From assembly GCF_019967995.1 (NCBI RefSeq), contig NZ_CP065377.1, positions 682,001 to 746,000 on the forward strand: a stretch of 64,000 nucleotides of DNA. Direction: 5' to 3'. Position 1 is the first letter of the stretch. The number at the start of each line of letters is the position of its first letter. Made by a program: the position numbers and the translations under genes. The DNA is from Faecalibacterium prausnitzii (lineage in GTDB: Bacteria > Bacillota > Clostridia > Oscillospirales > Ruminococcaceae). This document shows positions 26,945-35,371 of the stretch, in pieces. Under the pieces are notes generated by a model. It had not been told where the DNA came from. It searched no databases and worked only from the letters and a program-made list of their open reading frames with translations.

Positions 26945-27571
26945 TTACTTGGTGCCGTAGATACGGTCGCCTGCGTCACCCAGGCCGGGCACGATGTAAC
27001 CGTTCTCGTTCAGGTGGTCGTCCTTGGCACCCAGATAGATATCGACATCGGGGTGTGCCTTGTGCAGGGCCTCAATGCCTTCCGGAGCAGCGATCAGGCC
27101 GATGAACTTGATCCGCTTTGCGCCGTGCTTCTTGATCTGGCTGATGGCGTCGATGGCGCTGCCGCCGGTGGCCAGCATCGGGTCCAGGACCAGGACGTCG
27201 CGCTCGGCGATATCCTGGGGCAGCTTGCAGAAGTACTCCACGGGCTGCAGGGTGGTCTCGTCGCGGTACAGGCCGATGAAGCCGACCTTTGCGGCGGGCA
27301 GCAGGGTCAGCATACCGTCCAGCATACCCATGCCTGCGCGCAGGATGGGCACCAGAGCCAGCTTGCGGCCAGCCAGGACCTTGGTCTTTGCCATGGTGAT
27401 GGGCGTCTCGATCTCGACCTCTTCCAGAGGCAGGTCACGGGTGGCTTCGTAGCACAGCAGGGTCGCGATCTCGCCAACGAGGTCACGGAACTCCTTGGTG
27501 CCGGTCTGCTTGTTGCGAAGCAGGCTGATCTTGTGCTGCAGCAGGGGATGCTCAACGATCATAGGGGTCAT
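26945..27571 (-). CDS. upp: Uracil phosphoribosyltransferase
   Basis: A 208-residue salvage enzyme that joins uracil with PRPP to give UMP. The PRPP-binding loop is [17 protein letters not shown] (about 129-145), and the uracil-binding C-terminus [14 protein letters not shown] is complete. The N-terminal [17 protein letters not shown] block is also typical. ATG 27571 follows AAAGGAGCG. It is the last gene of a minus-strand run with rpiB, tsaB and tsaE, separated from rpiB by 85 bp that include a repeat. Confidence 0.96.
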   Translation of the reverse strand: MTPMIVEHPLLQHKISLLRNKQTGTKEFRDLVGEIATLLCYEATRDLPLEEVEIETPITMAKTKVLAGRKLALVPILRAGMGMLDGMLTLLPAAKVGFIGLYRDETTLQPVEYFCKLPQDIAERDVLVLDPMLATGGSAIDAISQIKKHGAKRIKFIGLIAAPEGIEALHKAHPDVDIYLGAKDDHLNENGYIVPGLGDAGDRIYGTK

Positions 27572-27600
27572 AATAAACGCTCCTTTTTTATTGGATAAAA

Positions 27601-27642
27601 CCTCTCCGTCTCGCCTTCGGCTCGCCAGCGATGACGGAGAGG
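27601..27642. repeat. Intergenic palindromic repeat between upp and rpiB
   Basis: CCTCTCCGTC and GACGGAGAGG flank an inner GC-rich palindrome (CGCCTTCGG...). Same size and position type as the other units, with diverged end boxes. Confidence 0.65.
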
Positions 27643-27656
27643 TCGAACGGACAGGT

Positions 27657-28103
27657 TTACCGGTTCTCGATCGCCATCAGCTTGGCGATGCGGTTGGCGT
27701 GGCGGCCGCCCTCGAACGGGGTGTTCAGGAACAGGTCCACCAGCTGGCAGGCCAGGCCGGGGCCGACGACGCGGCCGCCCATGCACAGGGCATTGGCGTC
27801 GTTGTGGCGGCGGGTGTACTCACAGCTGAAGCTGTCGGAGCAGCAGCAGGCGCGGATGCCCTTGACCTTGTTGGCGGCCATGCTGATGCCGACACCGGTG
27901 CCGCAGAACAGCAGGGCCTTGCTGCACTGGCCGCTCACAACGGCGTCGCAGGCGGGCAGGGCCATATCGGGATAATCTACGCTGGCGGTGCTGTGGGTGC
28001 CGAAGTCGATGTACTCCAGCCCCAGCTCGTCCAGATGAGCCTTGACGGCTTCTTTCAGTTCAAATCCGCCGTGGTCAGCGGCGAGAGCAATGGGTTTTGC
28101 CAT
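27657..28103 (-). CDS. rpiB: Ribose 5-phosphate isomerase B
   Basis: A 148-residue RpiB/LacAB-family isomerase converting ribose 5-phosphate and ribulose 5-phosphate in the pentose phosphate pathway. [10 protein letters not shown] at the start holds the substrate-binding Asp-His, the catalytic Cys is in [16 protein letters not shown], and [12 protein letters not shown] is the conserved second block. ATG 28103 has GGAAAGGAC upstream; longer readings lie in tsaB. The gene begins 4 bp after tsaB ends. Confidence 0.94.
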   Translation of the reverse strand: MAKPIALAADHGGFELKEAVKAHLDELGLEYIDFGTHSTASVDYPDMALPACDAVVSGQCSKALLFCGTGVGISMAANKVKGIRACCCSDSFSCEYTRRHNDANALCMGGRVVGPGLACQLVDLFLNTPFEGGRHANRIAKLMAIENR

Positions 28104-28107
28104 GGTC

Positions 28108-28836
28108 TTAGTCCTTTCCATTATCCGTTTTGACGTTCTGGGCGGCTTCGGCGGCAAGGCGCTCGGCGCGTTCCCGCTCGGCCTGGCTCAGCCGGTGGTA
28201 ATCCGGCAGAAGGGCTTCGGGCAGGACGGCTTCGCCCCGCTCGGCCATCTGCTTTGCCACCAGCGCAACGGCTGCGGCCCGCCCGCCCCGCAGGGCAGGC
28301 GGCACACAGAGCACACCCGGAACATTGCTGTATTTATTATAGCACAGAGATGCGCCATCACCAACAAAAAACAGGGGCTTTTTGCAATTTTCTACAAATT
28401 GGGCAAGGTCAGCCACGGCGCGGGCGTCATCGTCCAGCAGCCGTGCGTGAGTGGCCAGGTCGAACGCAGCGCTGTATACCTGTGCGCGGCGGGCATCCAG
28501 TGCGCAGAGCACGGTGCCCTCGCCGGTGTGGGCTGCGGCCAGCGCTTCCAGCGTCGAGACCGGGGCGCAGAGCGTTTCGCGCGGGAAGGCAAGGCCCTTG
28601 ACCGCAGCCAGCCCAATGCGCAAGCCGGTGAAGCTGCCGGGGCCGGCATTGACGCCGAACAGGTCGATGTCCTTGCAGGTCAGGCCGCAGAGCCGGAGAC
28701 AGCCGTCGATGAGGGGCATCAGCGTCTCGCTGTGGGTCATCCCGGCATCCAGATAGCACTCATACAGCAGGCGGTCGCCCTGCATCAAGGCCACGCCGAC
28801 GGTCTTTCCGGCGGTGTCCACGGCTAAAATGTTCAT
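28108..28836 (-). CDS. tsaB: tRNA t6A biosynthesis protein TsaB (YeaZ)
   Basis: A 242-residue ASKHA-fold protein. TsaB pairs with TsaD and TsaE to attach threonylcarbamoyl to A37 of ANN-decoding tRNAs. NILAVDTAGKTVGVAL and NAGPGSFTGLRIGLAAVKGLA are the diagnostic segments. It overlaps tsaE by 4 bp, which fixes ATG 28836. TsaB has lost the metal-binding residues of TsaD and serves as its partner; tsaD itself is not in the window. The C-terminus (about 215-242) is a charged helix. Confidence 0.93.
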   Translation of the reverse strand: MNILAVDTAGKTVGVALMQGDRLLYECYLDAGMTHSETLMPLIDGCLRLCGLTCKDIDLFGVNAGPGSFTGLRIGLAAVKGLAFPRETLCAPVSTLEALAAAHTGEGTVLCALDARRAQVYSAAFDLATHARLLDDDARAVADLAQFVENCKKPLFFVGDGASLCYNKYSNVPGVLCVPPALRGGRAAAVALVAKQMAERGEAVLPEALLPDYHRLSQAERERAERLAAEAAQNVKTDNGKD

Positions 28837-29258
28837 AGTTCGACCCCCTCGATGGTGATGCGGCGGGTGGTATCGTCCAGCCGCTCGATGTGGATGCGGA
28901 TCGGGTCTTCCAGCGCCAGCAGGTCGGCGAAGTTCTCGCTCCACTCGGCGGCGACGATGGCCCCCTGATCCAGATAATCGTAGAACCCGGCCGCGCACAG
29001 GTCGTTCTCGGTGGAGATGCGGTAGAGGTCAAAATGCGCGAACGGGCGCGGGCCGCGGTAATAGTTCACGATGGCAAAGGTGGGGCTGCTGACCGGGTCG
29101 GTGCAGCCAAGGCCCTCGGCCAGGCCCTCGCAGAAAGCGGTCTTGCCTGCGCCGAGACCGCCGGTAAACGCGATGAGGGAGCCGTCCGGCAGGGCAGCGG
29201 CCAGCCGCCTGCCCAGTGCCACGGTCTCCTCCCGCGAAGTCGTGATGAATTGAGACAT
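28833..29258 (-). CDS. tsaE: tRNA t6A biosynthesis ATPase TsaE
   Basis: A 141-residue P-loop ATPase that drives cycling of the TsaBD complex. Walker A is GGLGAGKTAF (about 42-51), followed by the TsaE signature VSSPTFAIVNYY and HFDLYRI, and EWSENF as the Walker B-like block. I choose ATG 29258 (MSQF); an upstream ATG at 29285 lacks a ribosome site. First gene of the minus-strand tsaE-tsaB-rpiB-upp run. Confidence 0.93.
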   Translation of the reverse strand: MSQFITTSREETVALGRRLAAALPDGSLIAFTGGLGAGKTAFCEGLAEGLGCTDPVSSPTFAIVNYYRGPRPFAHFDLYRISTENDLCAAGFYDYLDQGAIVAAEWSENFADLLALEDPIRIHIERLDDTTRRITIEGVEL

Positions 29259-29321
29259 AAGATGCACTCCCATCTGGAGGCTCAATCCGCCCCGGCGGAC
29301 CGGAGGCGGGACTGAGGGTTT

Positions 29322-29351
29322 GAAAAAGAGGATGGCAGATTTCTGCCATCC
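29322..29351 (-). terminator. Terminator of the secreted peptidase gene
   Basis: On the minus strand GGATGGCAGA and TCTGCCATCC with a two-base loop, then TCTTTTTC. Confidence 0.85.
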
Positions 29352-29386
29352 CCCAGTATACTATAAATCGCCTCAAAGTGCAACGC

Positions 29387-30586
29387 TTACGCGGCCTGCT
29401 GCACGGGCGTCTCGTCGGCAGGCTCTTCGATGATGGGCAGGGCCGCATCGGCATCGCCCAGCAGCATGGTGTAGGCCGCCGCCGCATGGGGGCGCTTGCC
29501 GCCCTGCGCGGTGTACCAGACGAGGTCATCTGTGCCATAGGTCGCCTGCGCGTGTGCTACGGCCTGCCCGATGCTCTGCCCCAGGATGAGGTAGTTGACC
29601 GTGTCCCACAGCATACTGCGGGAGTAAACGGTGTAGACATTGTTGACATAGCCCACCACAGCGGAGGCTCCGCCTGCCAGCAGAGCGTTTGCCATCGAGA
29701 GGTCGATGCTGTCGTCCACACCCAGGAACTCGCAGGTCTCGGAGTAGACGAGGGTGTCCTTCAGCTGGCCGAAGCGGTAGGCATTCTTGAAGAAGCCCGC
29801 TGTGACGCAGTACCGGCCGTTGATCTTGATGACCCGGTGGGTCAGCAGGTCAAAGCCGTAGAAGAGATCCCGCGTCATGCTGGATTCCTCCGTCAGCAGG
29901 ATGACCGGTTCGGTGCGCAGCTTCCGGAACAGGCCGCGCGCGTAGGTGTAGTAGGCACCATGGGCGCTCAGGATGCACAGGTCGTACCGGTCCATCCGGC
30001 GCAGGTCTGCCACTGTGACCATCGTGTCAATGCGGGTGTTCAGCCCCATGGCCGTCCAGAAGCCTTTCATATAAGAGTAATAAGGATAGCGGGAGCTGTT
30101 GACCGTGTTGTCGAAGGCATAGTAGATCATGGCCGAACCAAGATTTCCGCGGGGGGCATTGGACATCTCCTGCAGATCGACCGAGGGCATCTGGGAGAGG
30201 GTCACAGCGGCGTTTTCCTCCTCCGGGTCATCCACGAGGATGCCGCCCTGCACACCGCAGCTGTAGGAGAAGCTGACCATGCCGTTCGCTTCGTCTATAT
30301 AGATCGAGCGCACCGAAACAAGGCCCTGTTCCGCCAGCTGCCGGAGCTGGGCCTGTGCGGCGGCAAAGCGCTCGGCGCGGGAGAGCGCAGCAAAATCGCC
30401 GCTGTCCGTCAGGGCCGCAACGGCGCTGTCCGCCTCCTGCATCTGGGCCGCATCCTCGCGGGTCAGGGTGTTGGAAACAGCCAGGTCGTCCGCACCGGCT
30501 GCCAGTGCGGCAGTGGGGAAGAGGGCAGCGAGCAAAAAGCTCAATGCGCAGAGCGCAGATAAAAATCGTTGAACGGGTGCTTTCAT
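29387..30586 (-). CDS. Secreted clan-CD (caspase/CHAT-fold) cysteine peptidase candidate
   Basis: A 399-residue exported protein. Signal peptide 1-29 (AALA before AGADD), a helical charged region to about 100, then an alpha/beta domain. A hydrophobic strand runs into LCILSAHGAYY, giving a His-Gly as in the catalytic His of caspase-like peptidases; about 60 residues later DTLVYSETCEFLG gives a Cys after a strand, followed by ANALLAGGASAVVGY, a pattern seen in CHAT and gingipain-like domains. I infer a cysteine peptidase fold from this order; no family match could be tested. GGAGGAC precedes ATG 30586, and the gene has its own consensus promoter. Confidence 0.6.
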   Translation of the reverse strand: MKAPVQRFLSALCALSFLLAALFPTAALAAGADDLAVSNTLTREDAAQMQEADSAVAALTDSGDFAALSRAERFAAAQAQLRQLAEQGLVSVRSIYIDEANGMVSFSYSCGVQGGILVDDPEEENAAVTLSQMPSVDLQEMSNAPRGNLGSAMIYYAFDNTVNSSRYPYYSYMKGFWTAMGLNTRIDTMVTVADLRRMDRYDLCILSAHGAYYTYARGLFRKLRTEPVILLTEESSMTRDLFYGFDLLTHRVIKINGRYCVTAGFFKNAYRFGQLKDTLVYSETCEFLGVDDSIDLSMANALLAGGASAVVGYVNNVYTVYSRSMLWDTVNYLILGQSIGQAVAHAQATYGTDDLVWYTAQGGKRPHAAAAYTMLLGDADAALPIIEEPADETPVQQAA

Positions 30587-30634
30587 GCAAAAAGTCCTCC
30601 AGAGGGCCTGCCCGTCGGCAGGGCTTCCACGTCC

Positions 30635-30663
30635 ATTGTAGAGGGTCTGTTCTGCTTTGTCAA
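30635..30663 (-). promoter_or_regulatory. Promoter of the secreted peptidase gene
   Basis: On the minus strand TTGACA (30663-30658), 17 bp, TACAAT (30640-30635): one mismatch from perfect consensus. Confidence 0.8.
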
Positions 30664-30731
30664 GGCCGGCCGGCAGGATTTTGCAAAGCTGTCACAGCCG
30701 CACGAAAAATCTGTGAAAAATACACCCCGTC

Positions 30732-30760
30732 TTGCGCAGAATCACGCATTGCTGTATAAT
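30732..30760 (+). promoter_or_regulatory. Promoter of rodA-like gene
   Basis: TTGCGC (30732-30737), 17 bp, TATAAT (30755-30760). Expected transcription start is about 30767, right at the start of a hairpin (GGGGGAGC...GCTCCCCC, 30771-30796). Confidence 0.7.
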
Positions 30761-30825
30761 ACACTAAAATGGGGGAGCAGCGGAAAAAAGCTCCCCCTGC
30801 TGGAACACGAAAGGGCGGTGCTTCT

Positions 30826-32043
30826 TTGGAGAGCATTCAACGATATTTCAAACGAACGGATAAAGTGTACCTGCTGCTGTGCATTTTCAGCAGCGTAATG
30901 GCCTGCGTGGCGCTGTCGTCCTGGGCGGCGAAGCAGGGCAATGGATTTGCCGTGGATGAGATCACGGGCCAAATCACCGGCATCGGCGACTACCGCCGCG
31001 CACTGGTGCAGGGCGTTTCGGCCCTCGTTGGCATCGCGGTGGCGCTGCTGCTGTCCAATGTCGACTACCGCAGCCTCGTCAAAGTGTGGCCGGTGCATGT
31101 GGCCCTGACCTGGGGTCTGGTGCTGCCGACGCTGTTCATCCGGAACGTGACCGTCGGCCCGCTGACCATCGGCTACAATGCAGGCGACACCGACAACTAC
31201 TCCTGGTACAAGCTGGGCGGCTTCACCCTGCAGCCCACCGAGCTGGCCAAGATCAGCTTCATCCTGACCTTTGCGATGCACCTGAACAATGTGCGGGGGC
31301 ACATCAACGAGCCGAAGGAGCTGGGCAAGCTGCTGCTGCATCTGGCCGTCCCCATCCTCATCATCCATGTGCAGGGCGACGACGGCACGGCCATCATCTA
31401 TGCCATCATCGGGTGCAGCATGATGTTTGCGGCGGGCCTGAGCTGGAAGTATATCATCGGGGCGCTGGCGGCAGCGGGCATGGCAATGGCAGCGGCCTTT
31501 GCCTTTTTCAGCGATAAGATCGGCAAGGGCTACCAGTGGTACCGCATCCTGGCTGTGCTGGACCCGGAGAACAAGACCGGCTGGGCCCCCAGCGAGGCCG
31601 TCTGGAAGAACATCATCTACCAGCAGCAGCGCGGTGAGATCGCGCTGGGCAGCGGCGGCATCTTCGGCAACGGCCTCTTTGGCGGCGGTTATTACAGTGT
31701 GCCCAACGCCCACAACGACTTCATCTTCAGCTGGATCGGCAACGTGACGGGCTTTGTGGGCTGCTGTGTGGTGCTGGGGGTGCTGTTCGCCATCGTCATC
31801 AAGACCTTCTTGACCGGTGCCCGCAGCGAAGATCTGCTGGGTACCTTCATCTGCGCCGGCATCGGCGGGGCGCTCATGGCCCAGATCGCGGTCAATGTGG
31901 GGATGAACCTGCGCGTCCTGCCCGTCATCGGCGTCACTCTGCCGTTCTATTCGGCGGGCGGCAGCTCGGTGATGATGCTGTATATCTGCGTTGGGCTGGT
32001 GCTGTCGGTCTATATCCACAATACGAAAAAATTGTTTGGTTGA
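30826..32043 (+). CDS. FtsW/RodA/SpoVE-family cell-wall polymerase
   Basis: About 405 residues with roughly ten membrane helices. SEDS proteins polymerise peptidoglycan glycan strands from lipid II together with a class B PBP. Family blocks: GGFTLQPTELAKISFILTFA (W/F-QPSE-K type), the large outer loop with QWYRILAVLDPE, the catalytic-loop region GSGGIFGNGLFGGGYYSVPNAHNDFIFSWIGN, and the C-terminal GVTLPFYSAGGSS. I prefer TTG 30826 (AAAGGGCGG upstream); ATG 30769 would be almost leaderless and inside a hairpin. No PBP partner gene is adjacent, so RodA versus FtsW versus SpoVE is open. Confidence 0.88.
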   Translation: MESIQRYFKRTDKVYLLLCIFSSVMACVALSSWAAKQGNGFAVDEITGQITGIGDYRRALVQGVSALVGIAVALLLSNVDYRSLVKVWPVHVALTWGLVLPTLFIRNVTVGPLTIGYNAGDTDNYSWYKLGGFTLQPTELAKISFILTFAMHLNNVRGHINEPKELGKLLLHLAVPILIIHVQGDDGTAIIYAIIGCSMMFAAGLSWKYIIGALAAAGMAMAAAFAFFSDKIGKGYQWYRILAVLDPENKTGWAPSEAVWKNIIYQQQRGEIALGSGGIFGNGLFGGGYYSVPNAHNDFIFSWIGNVTGFVGCCVVLGVLFAIVIKTFLTGARSEDLLGTFICAGIGGALMAQIAVNVGMNLRVLPVIGVTLPFYSAGGSSVMMLYICVGLVLSVYIHNTKKLFG

Positions 32044-32067
32044 TTAGGAAAAAGGAAAAGAGAGTTT

Positions 32068-32949
32068 ATGGAAATATCTGCGGAAATGACCCTGCGGGAA
32101 AAGGTGATGAAGTACGTCAAGCAGTACGTCCTCATCACACTGAGCATCTCCATCATGTCGGTGGGCGTGTACTTCTTCAAGTTCCCCAACAACTTCGTCT
32201 TTGGCGGCGTGACCGGTACGGCGGCTCTGGTGGCCAAACTGACCCCGATGTCGGCCTCGGCTTTCTCCTCGGCGGCGAACCTCGTGCTGCTGGTGGTGGG
32301 CCTCATCTTTCTGGGCAAAGAGTTCGCCATGACCACGGGCTATGCGACCTTTGTAATGTCGGCGGAGCTGATGGTTTTTGAAAAGCTCTGCCCCCTCAGC
32401 GGCCCGCTGTCCGACCAGCCCATGCTGGACCTGCTCTTCGCCATTGCGCTGCCGGCCATCGCCTCGGCACTGCTGTTCAATGTGGGCGCGTCGTCCGGCG
32501 GCACCGACATCATCGCCCTCATCGTGGAGAAATACACCCACATCCACAGCATCGCGGTCGCGCTGTTCATCACCGACCTGTTCATGGTCATCGCGGCCTG
32601 CTTCGTCTTCGACCTGTACACGGCGCTCTATTCCTTCGTAGGTCTGACGGTCAAGTCGCTGGTCATCGACGCTGTGCTGGAAAAGATCAAGATGTGCAAG
32701 GCCATCCTCATCGTCTGTGATGAAAAGAAACCCATCTGCGATTTCGTCATGCGCAAGCTGATGCGCGGCGCGACCTATACGCCCTGCTTCGGTGCCTACA
32801 CCGATAAGCCCCACTACATCATCTACACCACCCTCACCCGCCACGAGGCCGACCAGCTGCAGGAATTCATCCACAAAGAGCATCTGAACGCCTTCATGTC
32901 CATGCTGAGCACCACCGAGGTCTTCGGCAAGGGCTTCAACCACGCATAA
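32068..32949 (+). CDS. YitT-family membrane protein (DUF161 + DUF2179)
   Basis: A 293-residue protein with five or six membrane helices (about 20-185, DUF161 repeats with the typical FPNNFVFGGVTG and FNVGASSGGTDIIA segments) and a C-terminal cytoplasmic DUF2179 domain (about 225-290, ending with the family-like IYTTLTRHEADQLQEFIHKE). Function of YitT proteins is not established. It starts 24 bp after the rodA-like gene and shares its terminator. Confidence 0.9.
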   Translation: MEISAEMTLREKVMKYVKQYVLITLSISIMSVGVYFFKFPNNFVFGGVTGTAALVAKLTPMSASAFSSAANLVLLVVGLIFLGKEFAMTTGYATFVMSAELMVFEKLCPLSGPLSDQPMLDLLFAIALPAIASALLFNVGASSGGTDIIALIVEKYTHIHSIAVALFITDLFMVIAACFVFDLYTALYSFVGLTVKSLVIDAVLEKIKMCKAILIVCDEKKPICDFVMRKLMRGATYTPCFGAYTDKPHYIIYTTLTRHEADQLQEFIHKEHLNAFMSMLSTTEVFGKGFNHA

Positions 32950-32966
32950 GAGAAAATAATCCTCCG

Positions 32967-33004
32967 GACGCTGATGCAGTGCGCTGCACCGGCGTCTTTT
33001 TTTT
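32967..33004 (+). terminator. Terminator after the yitT-like gene
   Basis: GACGC and TGCAG pair with CTGCA and GCGTC around TGCG, followed by eight T. Confidence 0.85.
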
Positions 33005-33108
33005 GGCCGCGATCCGGTGGGCCGCTGAATCGGTATGTACCACATCGAGGATGGAAGTGTAGAGTTTCTATAAGGACCAGACAAGGGGAGGGCCATGCGC
33101 CTTCCCCT

Positions 33109-33137
33109 TGCTTGTTTTTGCCGGTTATAGTATACTG
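33109..33137 (+). promoter_or_regulatory. Promoter of the G3E GTPase gene
   Basis: TTGCTT (33109-33114), 17 bp, TATACT (33132-33137). A near-perfect hairpin (CAAGGGGAGG/CCTTCCCCTTG, 33082-33112) abuts the -35 box and could be a second terminator or an operator. Confidence 0.6.
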
Positions 33138-33169
33138 ACCCTGAAATCAAAACAGCGGAGGGGACAACG

Positions 33170-34105
33170 ATGGTACAGGTAGATCTCATCACCGGCTTTC
33201 TGGGAGCCGGAAAGACCACATTTTTGCGCCGGTACGCGGCGTATCTGGTGGCACAGGGGCACAATGTCTGCATTCTGGAAAACGACTTCGGCGCCGTGAA
33301 CGTGGACGCCATGCTGGTGCAGGACCTTCTGGGCGACCACTGCGAGATCGAGACGATCAGCGGCGGGTGTGACTGCGACACCCACCAGCGCCGGATGCGC
33401 ACCAAGCTCATCTCCATGGCGATGCGCGGCTTTGACCGGGTACTCGTGGAGCCGAGCGGCATTTTTGACGTGGACGAGTTCTTCGATGTCCTGCGGGACG
33501 ACCCGCTGGACCGGTGGTATCAGCTGGGCAATGTCATCGCCATCGTGGATGCGCTGCTGCCGGAGACCCTCTCGGCGCAGGCCGATTATATCCTGGCGTC
33601 CGAGGCGGCCAACGCAGGGAGGGTGGTGTTCAGCCGGAGCCAGCTGGCTGACGCTGCGGACATGCAGGCCGCACAGGAACATCTGCGCCGTGCATTGACC
33701 GCCTGCAAGTGCAGCCGGAGCTTCCAGCCCGGCGAGTTTCTGACCAAAGACTGGGCCGACCTGACGGATGCCGACTTCGCGGCCCTCGACCATTGCGGCT
33801 ATCGGCAGGCCAGCTGCGAAAAGCTGCATTTTGACGAGCACAGGGCCTTTGGTTCGGCCTATTTTCTGGAATTGGGCCTGCCGCGGGAGCAGCTGGAACG
33901 GAACATCCCGTCGCTGTTCACCGACCCTGCCTGTGGCCATGTGCTGCGGGTGAAGGGCTTCGTGCGGGATGCAGGCGGCTGGGTGGAGCTGAACGCCACC
34001 GCCGACGGCCTGACCGCTGCGGGCATTCCCAATGGGCAGGAGGTGCTCATCGTCATTGGCGAGGGGCTGGAGAAGGAGAAGATCGAAGAGAAGCTGAAAC
34101 GGTGA
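33170..34105 (+). CDS. G3E-family GTPase (COG0523/CobW-like metallochaperone)
   Basis: A 311-residue GTPase. Walker A is GFLGAGKTT (about 9-17), the Walker B-like block VEPSGIFD near 98, and NVIAIVDALL follows. G3E proteins deliver metals such as nickel, zinc or cobalt to enzymes. The usual metal motif CxCC appears here as GGCDCDTH (about 65-72), so two cysteines remain and the third is changed to Asp. The C-terminal CobW_C-like domain is short. ATG 33170 follows GGAGGGGAC. It is a single-gene unit, so the client metal and enzyme cannot be named. Confidence 0.85.
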   Translation: MVQVDLITGFLGAGKTTFLRRYAAYLVAQGHNVCILENDFGAVNVDAMLVQDLLGDHCEIETISGGCDCDTHQRRMRTKLISMAMRGFDRVLVEPSGIFDVDEFFDVLRDDPLDRWYQLGNVIAIVDALLPETLSAQADYILASEAANAGRVVFSRSQLADAADMQAAQEHLRRALTACKCSRSFQPGEFLTKDWADLTDADFAALDHCGYRQASCEKLHFDEHRAFGSAYFLELGLPREQLERNIPSLFTDPACGHVLRVKGFVRDAGGWVELNATADGLTAAGIPNGQEVLIVIGEGLEKEKIEEKLKR

Positions 34106-34112
34106 GGTATGG

Positions 34113-34151
34113 CCCTCTCAGGCGCTTCGCGCCAGCTCCCCCAGCGGGAGG
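34113..34151. repeat. Palindromic repeat overlapping the end of the kinase gene
   Basis: CCCTCTCAGGC-GCTTCGC-GCCAGCTCCCCC plus GGGAGG: the same end boxes as the intergenic units at 20438 and 23098. Here it covers the last codons and stop of the histidine kinase on the minus strand. Confidence 0.7.
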
Positions 34152-35371
34152 CGGATGACCGCTCTGGCTCCATGGGGGTGGTTCTGTTCGAACACGGCAG
34201 TTCCGCCGTGGGCGGCGGCGATCTGCTCCACGACATGCAGGCCGAGGATGTGGGGAACATCCTCAGAGGATTCCGGCTCTTTGAGCGCGGCCAGCACGGC
34301 GGGCGGGTAGCCGACGCCGTCGTCGGTGAAGGTCAGGCAGAGCTGACGGCTGCGGACCTCGGCACACAGGCAGACGGTCACCGGCTGCGGGTTGTGCCGG
34401 ACGCTGTTGCTGAGCAGGTTTTCCACCAGCCGCCCCAGAAGGGCGGGGTCTGCAGAGATTTGGGCCTGTTCGGCATCGAGGGTCTGGGTCAGCGAGAGGT
34501 CGCACTGGTCGGCCAGGGGGCTGTCGCAGAACTGGGCCACCAGCTGCCGCAGCAGCGGGCCGACGGTCAGCAGCTCCCGCCGGAGGGGCTGGGCTCCATA
34601 TTGGAGCTTGCTGGTCAGGTTCAGATCGTCGATGAGGGTGCGCAGCCGCTCGCTCTGGGTGCGGATGCCGCCGGCTTTCTGCCGTGCCGGGGCGGGCAGG
34701 GCTGCATCCTGCTCCAGTTGCTCGGCCCAGCCTAAGATCAGCGCCAGCGGGGTGCGCACATCGTGGCTGACGCCCGCGATCCACTGGGTGCGGGCATTGT
34801 CCCGCCGGGCAAGGGCCAGCAGTTCTCTGGCACCCCGCCAGCTGAGCAGAAAGCAGACGGCCAGCCCGGCCGCCAGCATCCCAAGCAGGCAGGGGAGGAG
34901 GAGCCCGGCAACGTCGGTCAGCATCCCCGGCGAGGTGTAGACCGTGTACTTCCACATGCTGCCCGGCTCCGTACCGGTCACGAACAGCCCGTAGTCCTCC
35001 GTCCAGCAGAAGACCGGGTAGTCGTCCAGATACCAGCGCGAGAACCGGGCCACATCGCTGGAGGTGTAGCGGCGGTCGAGCGTCCGGGGCAGTGCATAGC
35101 TCCAGATCACCCGGCCGTCGGCGTCCAGCACCATGGCCCAGGAGTAGCCGTCCATCCATTCTTCGGGGGTGTGCTGCGGGCCGAAGGCAAGGCCGTCGGC
35201 AGTCTGCACCATGGAATCGGCAATGTTGCTGTAAGAGTATTCCCGCTTGGGGCGCTGCCATTCCCGCCAGAGCACCCAGCCCAAAAAGCTGTTGCCCAGC
35301 ACGAACATCAGCAGCACGATGCCCACCGCCGCCAGCAGATACCGCCGGAGAAGGCGCGAAAAGGTTTTCAT
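34118..35371 (-). CDS. Two-component sensor histidine kinase
   Basis: A 417-residue membrane kinase: helix 1 at about 11-35, an outer sensor region of about 115 residues (38-152), helix 2 at about 154-177, then HisKA with phospho-acceptor His203 (VSHDVRTPLALILGW) and an ATPase domain with the N box NLLSNSVRHN and glycine motif DDGVGYPP. It overlaps the regulator gene by 4 bp. Divergent ABC genes of the bacitracin/lantibiotic type suggest it senses a cell-envelope antimicrobial. The final residues GELARSA are encoded by a repeat element. Confidence 0.92.
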   Translation of the reverse strand: MKTFSRLLRRYLLAAVGIVLLMFVLGNSFLGWVLWREWQRPKREYSYSNIADSMVQTADGLAFGPQHTPEEWMDGYSWAMVLDADGRVIWSYALPRTLDRRYTSSDVARFSRWYLDDYPVFCWTEDYGLFVTGTEPGSMWKYTVYTSPGMLTDVAGLLLPCLLGMLAAGLAVCFLLSWRGARELLALARRDNARTQWIAGVSHDVRTPLALILGWAEQLEQDAALPAPARQKAGGIRTQSERLRTLIDDLNLTSKLQYGAQPLRRELLTVGPLLRQLVAQFCDSPLADQCDLSLTQTLDAEQAQISADPALLGRLVENLLSNSVRHNPQPVTVCLCAEVRSRQLCLTFTDDGVGYPPAVLAALKEPESSEDVPHILGLHVVEQIAAAHGGTAVFEQNHPHGARAVIRLPLGELARSA

